Shown here: piece after piece, positions 24,801 to 36,800 of the stretch
How positions within the stretch are numbered: the stretch's first letter is position 1
Layout of the letters: every line of letters begins with the position of its first letter
Assembly (NCBI RefSeq): GCF_030867095.1
Contig: NC_081824.1
Span: 143,993,433 to 144,057,432, forward strand
Reading direction: 5' to 3'
Source of the DNA: Alligator mississippiensis
Lineage: Eukaryota > Chordata > Crocodylia > Alligatoridae
DNA: 64,000 nt
Made by a program: the position numbers and the translations under genes
Notes under the pieces: model-generated
Told to the model about the DNA's origin: nothing
Seen by the model: the letters and a program-made list of their open reading frames with translations, nothing else
Database searches by the model: none

Positions 24801-27800
24801 GGTGAGTTGTTGCGAGCAGGGGAAGGCAGAGGGGGTGGGGGAAAACAGGATGGGAACGCTGACCTGGCCTGCAACAGCACACCAAAACTCCTTAAGTGGC
24901 CCTCCATCTGTCCTGTTTGGAAATATGGAGACATCCGGGATACTGCCCCCCTCCTCCCCATCCCCCCCCAAATCAGGGGCACGCTGCAGGAAGAGGTAGA
25001 GGCACAGTGGCATGCTGCAGGCAGAGCAGCTGTGGTGATTGCCCAGCTGGCTGCCTGGGGCACTGCACTCCTTCCCTGCACCCAGGGCATTCATTTTAAT
25101 CTATGCCCTGCACTTGGGACCAACACCTGAAATCTGGGACTGACCCAGGAAAAATGGAACAGTTGGTTACCCAACTTTATTGTAAATACCCCACCTGCCC
25201 CCTCTCCCCCGATGGCCCAGATCGGGCCCACTGCCTACCTTCTCCAGCACCCCACATCTCCACTCACTGACCTCCCTCCCTCCCCCCATCTTCTGCTTAC
25301 TTGTGGCTACCCACGTGGTCTGTCCCAGGGCAGCAGGCAGGGAAGGATTAACTTGCCAGTCTGGCCACTAACACCACTCCTGCTGCTTGCAGGTTTACCC
25401 TTCCCTGCCTGCTCCCCTGGGACAGAAAGTGCAGGGCAGCCATAAGTGAGAGGGGATGGGGAGGGAGCCCTGGGGGTAGAGAGAAGCTCAGAATGGTGGT
25501 GGTGGGAAGGAGGGATTCTTACTTTTTAGGCCACCAGGTTCCCAGTGGTCTGAAGTGTGCCTATGTCAAACTCAAACTAGCACTAACACCAAATCAACAT
25601 TTGTGTAGCTCACAGTGTGAGGCATAACAAGGCCCCAATTCTTTCAAGCACCTAATTTGATGGGACAGGTTCCCCAAGCCTTCCTTGATTCCCAGAATAC
25701 CTCTGTGGGGTCAATAATTAGCAGGCCTAGATCAAGAGAGATTTCAAAAGCAATGAAGATGTTCCAAAACCTTGTATCTACTGTATTATTAAGTCCATCA
25801 CTACCATAGAAAGGAATGCAAGAAATCCAGTATAGTACTTTTATGACTAAAATATTCAAAGAGATTGGAGATTCAGTCATAGCTCGAAGCATTGAGTTCT
25901 AACACATTAATCAAAAGGATGAAAGTGTTGAGAATCTTTCACAAGGAAATCTTTTCCAAGCTTTTGTGAGTCATTGGTGTTAAAACAGATGTCAGCACAA
26001 CACAAGATACAAAAAGCTTCTAACAGCTGATCAAAGCCTACTTCCTCTCTCAGATGCCCTACTTTTTGTCCCTTGGCACTTGCATCGCTTCTATGCATCA
26101 CAAAGCAGCAGAGGAGAGGGAAAGCACTTTTTTTTTTCCTTTTGCAAGTTGCCTTTGAGTTACTTACTCACAAGGAAAGCTGAAAAGTAAGGAGACAGGT
26201 CTGTTCATATGCACAGATAGTGTTTATTTTTCTGCAGATATGCTATGACAGACAACATTTAAGAATTTTGGTTTAGTAGAAACTGTGTTATTTGCATTCG
26301 CTGTCAGGTGCAACCGAAAAAAGGAAACAGTAAACTGAAGCGGCCAAAGCATCCGTGTTAGTCAGAGCTTGCAACAGCTACTAGGAGGGCCAAGAGGAGC
26401 TGGTCATAAGTTCAGGCTGTTGTGGCAATTGGGGTATGCTGTCCTCACTGCCAAAAGACCTGAAGCCGGAGAAACAGTATCTACACTCCACTGCCTGCCA
26501 TCCTTTCTTCCCTCTTGTGTTCTTGTGACAGGATATTTAGCAGAATTCACAGATTTGTTGGAATCTGACAGGGCCACACTGTGAGAGCTTCTGCTATGGC
26601 CTCAAACTTGTGACCTCTGGGCTGTCAACCCTGTGCCTTAGTGCCCAATCCACCGAACTCCTGCAGATGATGAGTATGTGGGATCCAAGTTTCAGATCCA
26701 GTACAACTGCCTAGGGAGTATCCAGGGTTATAATAAAAGCTTCATATGCCATTTCCTAAAGAGAAGCTACCCATTTTCAACAGAACAGCTATGTGAAAAA
26801 TGGAGACACATAGAAATATCGAATTATTTCTAACTGTTCAGTATAGAAACACAACATTTTACCTTCATCTCTTCCACTTGATGCAAACGGAAGGATTTAG
26901 GAAGCTATGGAAACTGCAGGTGCTAAGATTTCTACTGAAAAATGAGAAACCAATTTCTTTCTTGTTTGATGATGAAATTGATTCATTCTGCCTTTGTGTG
27001 GTTCAAAGCAAGAAAGGCAAGGTCAATTCACTTAAGTTTTAGCTCATGCTTGTCATAACCCAATGATTTTTAGTGCCTCGGCACATTGGAATTTTCCCGC
27101 CACATGGAGCTTTCTTTGCACGGTGGATTTCTCAGCTGCAGAGAGAAAACCCCAGTGCAAAAAAGAGTTCCCGCCACACGTATGCAAATTTGTGTCCCAC
27201 TATTGGTCAATTCTAAATTATTCCTAGCTGGCGGCTAGCGATTGGTTTGCTAGCCGTATAAAAGGTTAGAGCAGTTTCCGCCCAAGTTGGAGGACCCCTC
27301 AACCATCTTGTGGGGAACTCTAAGCGCGCTGTGGAGCCTAGCAAACTCCACATGCGTCTTGGAGGAGAACTTAGGGGCCTGATCAGTCTCTAACCACTCC
27401 CCATCATCGTGGAAATATTGATGTACCCCCGTGTTGAGCGCTCGTGGAGTCGTACACCGACAACTCATCTCGGTTCGAAGAGAGATCTCGCCCCTGTGTG
27501 TTTGTGTGCAACTGTAATTCAAGCAAGTTTTCTTCCTGCACTGCGACCATCGGCAGTGTAAGTAAAGCTTTCTTTATACAACCAATACGCTTCCGTGCCT
27601 AACTCTATTCCATCGTGGAAAAAACCCACCTGATGGTCCGGGCTACTGGCCATAGCCTTAGACCGCCCTCAGCCACCACAATGCTTAGGTTGAATACAAG
27701 TACGAGACAAGTTCCTTGTACTAAGCAGAAATAAACTATCATCACAAACCTCTTTCCTTTCACAGGAAGAGGGGCTGTTTTTTTGTTTTGTTTCGTTTTT

Positions 27801-30800
27801 CAAAAAAGCCTTGATGAAGAACAGTGGGTGCTAGAGGAAGCAGAAGTTTAAATTACATAGACATGTTTATCATTCAAATAAAATGCTTAGCTGACTACCT
27901 CTGCTACTAGGGAGAGGTACAGTAATTTGACTGGCATGCACAAATCCTAGGGGTGAAATCCTGGGTGCTGCTGACAGCCTTAAAATGTAGCAAAACTGGC
28001 ACAACTGGTGTGGTTCAACTACAGAGGAAGGAAGGAGGAAAAATGTCCAGCACACCTACTGCCTAGGAAATAACCTGCTCGGCAGCATGGAAGCGGAAAG
28101 GGATCTCAGAGTCTTAGTGGGCTCCAAGATGAACATGAGTCGTCAGTGTGATGAAGTCATCAGCAAAGCATCAGCAGATACATGACAAACAGACCCAAGG
28201 AGGTGATACTTCCCCTCTATTGGGCGCTGGTCAGACCACAGTTGGAATACTGCGTCCAGTTTTGGGCACCGCACTTCAAGAGGGATGTGGATAACCTGGA
28301 GAGGGTCCAGAGAAGGGCCACTTGTACGGTTAAGGGTTTGCAGGCCAAACCCTGCGAGGAGAGATTAGGGCACCTGGACCTCTTCAGCCTCCGCAAGAGA
28401 AGGTTGAAAGGCTTGTAGATGCCTATAAATTCATCATGGGGGCACAGAAGGGAATTGATGAGGCTCTACTCACCAAGGCACTCCTGGGGGGTCACAAGAA
28501 ATAATGGCCATAAGCTAGCAGAGAGCAGATTTAGACTGGACATTAGGAAGAACTTCTTCACAGTTAGAGTGGCCAAAATCTAGAATGGGCTCCCAAGGGA
28601 GGTGGTGCTCTCCCCTACCATGGAGATCTTCAAAAGGAGGTTAGATGGGCATCTAGCTGGGGTCATCTGAACCCAGCACTCTTTCCTGCCTATGCAGGGG
28701 GTCAGACTCGATGATCTATTGAGGTCCCTTCCGGCTCTAACATCTATGAATCTATGAAGGCATGATACAAGGATCTTTCATTTCCTTCAGCACAGCACAG
28801 GAACTTTATTCTGCACTGCTCTACTGGGAAGAAGCACTGAGGTACAGGAATGTGTGGCAGACTGAGCTGGAGACATGTAAGATTTGTTGGGAGAAGTGCA
28901 CAGATCCACTGGCTCCAAAACAAGCATATTGTTGGGCTCAGAATGAAAGAGCTGCAAACACTCCCATCTACAGCATTTTATAGAGATTGGCAGCACTGGC
29001 AGAGAATTAGATGCAGACCAGTTGCTGTAGGCTAGGTCTTAGGATTGTTCCTTACATACAAGTTGAACCTGGAGGCTCATACATTTGGGCCAAACTTGCT
29101 TTTCATTAAATTCCCCCTAAAGCAGGCACCAGCTGCCTTTAAGGAGCAAAGGGGCTGAATTAAGGCAGCTGGGTCCTAGGGCAGGCTGCTGATTGCAACC
29201 CTGACACTCCCACTGCTGCTCCAAGCTACCTTCTGCTGCTCCAGTCCAAATACAGCTGTCACTCTCATGACCCATGACTGCGACCACTGCTGGTGCCACC
29301 TGTAGTAGTAATGGTTAACTCCCTTACTAAAGAGTGATGTCATCCACAGGAAGTGGTCAGTGGAACTATTTTGGGTCAGGGGTTAGTTGTTACAATGAAG
29401 CTTAATGAAAACAGTCTTCCTGCTTCTTCCAAAAACCCAGAGTAATACATGGTGTCACAAGTGGTGAATCCTGCCACCAACAGGAAATCAAACAGGTGAT
29501 TTCCAACTGAGAGATCTGATTCTAGGAGCAGCTAAATCCAGGGCAGAGCAGGACCAAGCACCTCTACCTGCAGCAGAGCCCAGCACAGCACTGAGGCTGG
29601 CTACAGAGACCATGCAGGTGCTGCACCATTAGAACAGTTTGATTTCCAATCCCCTGGAACATGGCCTCAATGGATCAAGAATTTTAATCACTTCAGGGAA
29701 GTGTCAGGCCTGGACAAACAGCTGGAAGCTTACTACGTGAGTACTCTTACCTACTCTATGGGAGATCAGGTGGATGAAATTCTGCTGTCACTGCCTCTTA
29801 CAGATGCTGGGAAAAAGCAATACGTTGCAGTGATAGAAGCATTAACTGATCATTTTCTGGGCAAGAGAAATTCGATTCATGAATGAGTTAGATTCAACAT
29901 CAGTAAACAGGAGCCTTCAGAACCTGTGGACAGATTCATCACATCTTTGTATACAATGGCTGAATCCTGCCAATATGGGGAGCTTAAGGAAGAGCTAATT
30001 AGGGACTGCTGAGCTGTGGGGCTTCATGACAGCTCTCACAAAAATTACAGTTGGACCCTGATTTACCGCTCCAGAAGGCTATCACACAGGCTCGCCAATC
30101 AGAACTAGTTAAACAGCAACAATGAGAAATCCAGAATGACTCTCAGTCCTGTCAGGCATTAGTTAATATGGATGCAATGCACACTGTAAAGAACTACAAA
30201 CAAATACAAGTAGATCTGACAGGCACAACAAATACAGGAAGTGGCCTCTCCAGTGCCCACAGCAGTAAACAAGCGGGAAAGGAGGCCAGTGCCACAGGTG
30301 TGGACAAACTCCAGGACCAAGTCATGCTCAGTGTCCTGCTATGGAAGAGATATGTTGGCGATGCAAAAAGAGAGGTCGCTATACTTCTATCTGTCACTCT
30401 ACCACTGGAGTCTGTCACAGAACAGGATGCAAAGGATTGCACAGTACTTTTAGATGAAGTTACAGAGTCTTCATCAGATCCAGGAGTCTGGATGACAGAA
30501 ACTGAGCTCAACGGACAGCCAATAACATTTAAAATAGACACAGGAGCAGCAGTTTCAGCTATTACTACAGCTCACATAGGGATGGGATTCTCCTTACTCC
30601 TGGGGACCAGGAGATACTACCCTCAAAGTACTGGGATCCTTTAATGCAAAGATGACACTGAAGCAGAGATGTATAGACCAGGAAGTTTATGTGATTGGTA
30701 ATCTTGCTGTGCCTTTAGGTGGATTTCCCGCTATACAGGCACTGCAACTTGTCCATCAACTAGATGAAATAGCAGACCAGAAATCCTTGGAGCAGTACTA

Positions 30801-33800
30801 CAGAACCAAATACCCATCGATTTTTTCTGGTCTAGGAAAAAATGTCAGGTGAATATCAGATACGCCTAAAAAGCTGATGCCAGTCCATATGCATTAACTA
30901 CTCCAAGATGGGTACCACTGCCACTAATGGACAAAGCTAAAGAAGAGCTAACATGCATGGAGGAAATGGGAGTAATTGCAAAAACTGAAGAACCTACTCA
31001 CTGGTGTGCTGGGATGGTGGTTGTGCCAAAACCCAATGGTAGGATTAGGATACGAGTTGACCTCACACAGCTAAACAAGTATGTGTGCAGGGAAAGACAT
31101 ATTCTTAAAGACCGCCAGAGATGGAACTATGACACCCGGCATGGTTCAAGACATGTACCTGCTCTTTCCTCCCAGCAGGAAGTCTGGATCCCATAGCCAG
31201 GGGTCCAAGGTATTGTCCAGGCCAGGGCAGATGATACCCTTTGTTCATACTGGGTGGAGACACCTAGTGGTCTTCTCCATAGGAATCAAGAACAAAATCC
31301 CACCTGTTTACCTGTTGTCTGGACACACCTCAGTTTCACCAAAGAGATTAGACCTGTGAATTAGTCAGGTCTAAACAAATAGACTTACCAATAGTTTTGC
31401 TTTGTTTAGGTTCATTTTGTAACTAAGTGTGTATCAAGTTATCCCCTGAGAAAGGGAAATGTAGTAGTAAGGGTTAACTCCATTCCTAAAAAGTGGTGTC
31501 ATCCATAGGAAGCAGTCAGTTGACCATTTTGGGTCAGGGGTAAGTTGTTACAATAAAGGCTTAAAGAGAACAGAGTCTTCCTGCTTCCAAAAACCCAGAA
31601 TAACACACCACCCCTCATTGCCAATTCCCATTGCCACTGGCTGGCAGAAGCAATGGATTTGGTGGAAAGAGAAGTGGTGGCTGCAGCACAGGGGCATGAG
31701 AGAGACAGAAAGAGAGAAAGAGAGAGAGAGAGAAAATAGAGAGGCCTGAGAGCTGCAGGGAGCCTATGGAAAAATGAGCATAGCGGCAAACAGAGATGTA
31801 TAGGGACAGCAAACATAGGGGCGCCCAATGGTCATCAATGCTAGTGCCCCCATTGCCTGCCCCTACTTAATACCACTGAGCCATGGATGCCAGCTCCTGC
31901 TCTAAGGGATTACGTCAAACCTGAAAACAATTTTCAACTGAAAGTGTCCCTGAAAATAACACATCCCCTTTTCCTACACTAGATCTGAGATTCTTAAGCA
32001 AAAGGTTTCAGAGTTCCTGCGTTAATTGCATTTCTGATCCTCTTTTTGTCTCTACTAAACCACTTTGGCCTCAGGTCTCTACCACTTGCAATCTGCTCTC
32101 TTTAGAATGGGATATTGAAGCCTTCTCCAGTTTAGAGCATTCACTTTAGTACAGTATATCCAATTCCAATGCCTACAGTTATTCTCCAAGATGAAAACAG
32201 ACTTAAAATCATAGAAATGAAAGGGAGACCAAGAGTCATCTAGTCCAAGCCCCTGCATGAACAAAAGCTGCTCTCTCTCTCTCTTAACCATCCTTGTTAC
32301 ATGCTTATCCAGCCTCTTCTCAGAAACTGCAATTGAAGAGTCTACAGCTTCCCTGAGTAGCCTATCCAACTGTTCTACTGCTTTTAGATTAAGCACCCCC
32401 ATTTCCCAAATTAAATCCAAGTCTTCTTTGCCACAGTTTAAATCCATGCTTCATGTTCTGCCACCTGCAGCAAAGGGGAAAAGTTGTTTTTCTACTCCTT
32501 TAAGGAAGCCTTTCCAACACTTGATGGGGAAATCTAATAGCAGTTTTCATCTCTTTTTTTCTAGTTCTCTCAACCTTTCCTTGCATGGCTTGTATTCCAA
32601 CCCCTTTATCATCTTTGTTTCTCATTTCTGAATTCTCTCCAGTTTCTCTACATCCTTCCCAAAACACAGTGAGCTGGATACAATATTCCAGCTAAGATCT
32701 AACCAGAACTGAGTAGTGATACTATTGTCTCGTGCATTTTACATACTGATAATGATAGCCCCAAATTGCATTGGCTTTCTTTTTCTTTTCTTTATTTTGA
32801 CACCACTTCACATTGCTCACTCAAGTAGCTAGTGATCCACCAAAACCCCAAATCACCAATGCTGCTGCCTTACTAGTTACCTCCCATTCTGAATTTGTGC
32901 GTTTGTTTTTTCTTCCAGTTGTCTCAACTCACACATCTTTGTTCAGTTTCATTTTGTCAGCTATAGCCCAGTTCTCAAGACCCTTTTGAGTTCTAACCTT
33001 GGCTTCTAAAGGAATTATAACCTCAACTAGTTTTGTGCCACCTGCAAACTTGATCAGGAGGCTGTCTACCCCTGCATCCAAGTCATTAATAAAGAAGTCA
33101 AACAGCACCAGACAGTGGAGTTCCACTTGAGACCTCTTATTATTCCAACACTGATCCATTTATACCTCTTTGCTTGCTGTCATTCAGCCAACTATGTATC
33201 AACCTAGCAACAATTCTATCTAGCCACAATTTCTTCAGTTAACTTAGAAGAATGTCATGTGGGACTATATCAAAAGCCTTACTGAAGTCCAAGTATATTA
33301 TTATGTCCACTGCACTCCCTTGATCCACTGAACTGGTTACACTGTCAAAAAGTGAAAGTGCTTTGGAAATTATATGCTGATGATGATTATTGTAAGGGCA
33401 AATTGTAAATGCCCTTTCTCCTCTAGGCATTTACAATTTGATTGTTTTATCATTCGCTGCAGTAACTTCCCAAGAACTAAAATCAGAGGCTGCTTGCACA
33501 CATGATGGGGGTTTACTTCAGTTTAATTCTCCCTAAATTGAAGTGGTAGTTTTTCAAAACCCCGCTTGAATTTAGGGAGAATCAAACCAAAGTAAACTGT
33601 CATGGCATGTACACAAGGATCAGGCCCGATCCTTACCTGCCTCTCCGGCAGTGGCGGTGGCGTGGCGAGGTGCCAGCAGGCCGAGCAGTCCCTGAGCTGC
33701 AGCGGGGGCAGTGCTTCCCTACCCAGTGGCAGCAGCGCCCTGGTCCCAGGGGGCACCGCAGCCATAAAGGGGAGCACACACCCCTCACCCCCGCAGCTGC

Positions 33801-36800
33801 AGAAGGAAGCACCAGGTCCCCACACAGCTCAGGCAGGCAGGCTTCAGAAGGGGGAAAAAAAAAAAAAAAAAAAAAAAAATCAGGCTCACTGGTTTTTGGT
33901 TTGTTTTTTCTCCCCAGTGGAGCCTGCCTGCGCCAGCTGTCGCTGGGCTGCCTGCACAGCTCCTGAGCTGCACAGGGCCCAGTGCTTCCCTCCGTGGCTC
34001 TTGTACTTTGTTAGGTAGCAAACTAACACACCTCGGAGGTGTTTAAGTCATTTAATGTGCAATATGCCCCTGACAGTGTAAACAGCAATGCCATTAAAGT
34101 GGTGCAAAAGGGCATTTAATCCACTTTAAAAGCCAATTTTGTGGCATGTACAAAGGCCCAGAGCAACCAATTTATATTCCCTGAGGTCCTCCGCTCATAA
34201 AACAAGTCCTATTTGTTCAGAACAAAAAGTATTTTAGATAAAGAAACCTTAATAATAATACAAATTTCATATGCATGCCCTGCTTGCCAGGTGGCTGAGT
34301 ATCTTCCATATGAAGACCAGGTCCTCTCCGAGTCAGTTTCATACTTGGCCATTCTTGGATCAAGTGCCTCCATCTCTCTCTCTCTCTCCCTGCCCCCTTA
34401 TCTCCCCCTTCCCCGCAGTGTTAAGGTTGTCATTTTATACAATTTCAAGTCCTTTTATCTTGTTAGTCCTTATGAGTCAAGTCAAACCAGTCTATGCTTT
34501 ATCCCCAGGAATGGAGACGGAGTGTGAAACTTAAACAAAAATAATAATTGCTACATGCATCCTTTGCTGTATTAATTACACTCTCCCCCTCCAGTATCTT
34601 TCCATCCTGCAGGAACCATTTCTGATCTTACCCACTAAGCCAGGAACACAATCATGAGTAAATGCATAAAAATGTATATGCATAAATACTGATTCAGTCT
34701 TTGAGTGTTCTATAGCATTTGTCATATCAGGAGTTTTAAAATCTAATTCTTTGTTACTATGCTTACTCTTCATATAAATTATTTTATTTCTTTTAGCTTG
34801 AACAACAAAGATCAATTTAGTCAGCTTTACATTTTTCATACTGCAGTTCTGGGTTTATAACCTGAAGAAAAACTTCTGTAGGAAACATGTATTGAATAAA
34901 CTAGAATAAAAAAAATGTGGAAGGTCTTTGCTAAAAGCTTGCATTTACAAAACCTATAATTAGGAGCAATTGTGTGCCCTTAGCAATTCTTGTTATGGTA
35001 TTGCAAAAAATAGTTTCCACTCTTATATATAGCCATATTCCCAGGATTTTTCAATTTTGACACACCTGCTATCGGACATCCTACGACTCAGAAATGCTGA
35101 ATCGGAATCACCAGCATATCTTGAATTTCTCACTTCAGGCTTCTCTACACACACTATCTGAAATGCTCCTGCTCCTAAAAGTCCAGGGGTCAGAGTACAG
35201 AATGTGCCAGTTCTGTGACTTTGCAGGTGTCAGGCTCATTTTGAAAGAAAAAGGAAAGGACCAAAAGGACACACACAGTCTACCCCCCCGCCTTTGCTCC
35301 CAGAAACTGCCTAGTCCCATAAATGGTATTAACCCAGGGGTGCCCAACCTTTTCACCCCACAGGTTAGATGGGCAATGCTAAGTCTTCCTGAAGATTGGA
35401 TCCAGCTAGGGAGAAGCTATGAGAACACTTAATAAGTCAACTGACTTTTTGGATTGAAGTTTTAGACAGGGAGTCACAGGTACACTCTGTCACTTTTTCA
35501 CGTTTGTATGAGGAACTCTGATGCAAGGTAGATTCCCACCCTCAAGAAATCCAAAGTCTTCACATAGGCTTTATACATGTAGCTCATCTTGCTTGAAGAG
35601 TTACTACATTAACAATGAAGCAAGATAGAAAAGGGCTTTTTTATCATCTTTACCTCTGAGTGAGTAGAGAGGAGATAAGGAAACCATGGTAACCATTTTA
35701 ATCTACTTCAAGTACTAAAGACCTTGCAGAACACCATTCATAATATTACATCTATCCTGTAAACAATACCAGGTCTCACACTGTAGTCCTCCTTTCCAAA
35801 ACAGTCCTCCATTTCACTATGACCTATACCCTTGGTTCCCAGATGTACAACCTTACATTTAGCTTCTTTAACATCCACAATGCTTCTATTAAACCAGCTT
35901 ACTGCAAGAGCCAGATTCATTTGTGAAACTGAGCAGGTCTCATTATTTACTGTTCCAGCAAACTGTACTTCACTTATAGCTTTACCAGATCATTAATGAA
36001 GATATTAAATAACACTTCACCAAGGACAGATCCCTCTGAAACTCAACTAGAAGACTATTAAATAATGATTCCTCGCACAGAATTTCTTGCAGAGATCTAT
36101 TAGTTAAACAACGTTTAAATTGATCCCATATGGATTTTTTCGCTGCAATGATTGCTTGCTTTTTTTCTTTCCAAAAATCAGGCTTTTGGATAGAACTAAA
36201 TAAAACACCCTTAAGGAAGTCTAGATGTCCGCAAGTGGTTTTATCAACCAAAACTGAGGTCTTAAAAATATATATTAGTTTGATAAGACCTGAACTCTGC
36301 ATTTCTCACCCCCAAGCTACACGCCTTTACATGAGGGCAACCCTTTCCTTTCCTTCCCTCGTAGGACGTGTGCCAAGAATGTTTAAAACTGTGCAAGAAC
36401 GTTAAATAGAGATGCAAAAGGTTCACGCATAACATGATATGCAACACACTTGTTGGGTTCAGATTACTACAGTATGACTGTAGTGACTGAGGGCACCTAT
36501 ACATGTGCAGAGAGGCTGCTCCAACACACTGCAATTACAACACATTGGAAGAGACTCGATTAATCAAGTCTGCTGGAGCATGGTAATTACTGCGCTCCAG
36601 CAGATGCCAGCGTCATATATATCAGCGTCCCAGGGCTGAAAAATGGTGATAGGAGCACTTTAACTAAAGCTGGTTTGACAACCTTTAGTTAAAGCGTCCC
36701 TACCACCATTTTTCAGTGCAAGGACACTAATACACATGATGGTCTGGGCACTTTAATTAGAGGTTCTCAAAGTCGCTCTAATTAAAGCATTCCCCCCACC

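Larger units (their letters stand above)
29301..31607 (+). mobile_element. Ty3/Gypsy LTR retrotransposon with internal deletion
   Basis: Two LTRs of about 149 bp (29301-29449 and 31460-31607), starting TGTAGTAGTAA and ending AATACA/AACACA, flank a 2.0-kb interior. The 5-bp duplication CCACC is present at 29296-29300 and 31608-31612. The order inside is primer site, gag, zinc knuckles, protease and the start of RT, followed directly by the integrase C-terminal tail and a polypurine tract. Multiple stops make it inactive. The LTRs differ at roughly one base in seven. Confidence 0.95.

Noticed and set aside
26590..26665. Possible tRNA or tRNA-derived SINE on the minus strand
   Set aside because: There are A- and B-box-like words (GGATTGGGCACTAAGGC, GGTCACAAGTTTGAGGC), but no cloverleaf could be formed and no SINE tail follows. 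Left unassigned.
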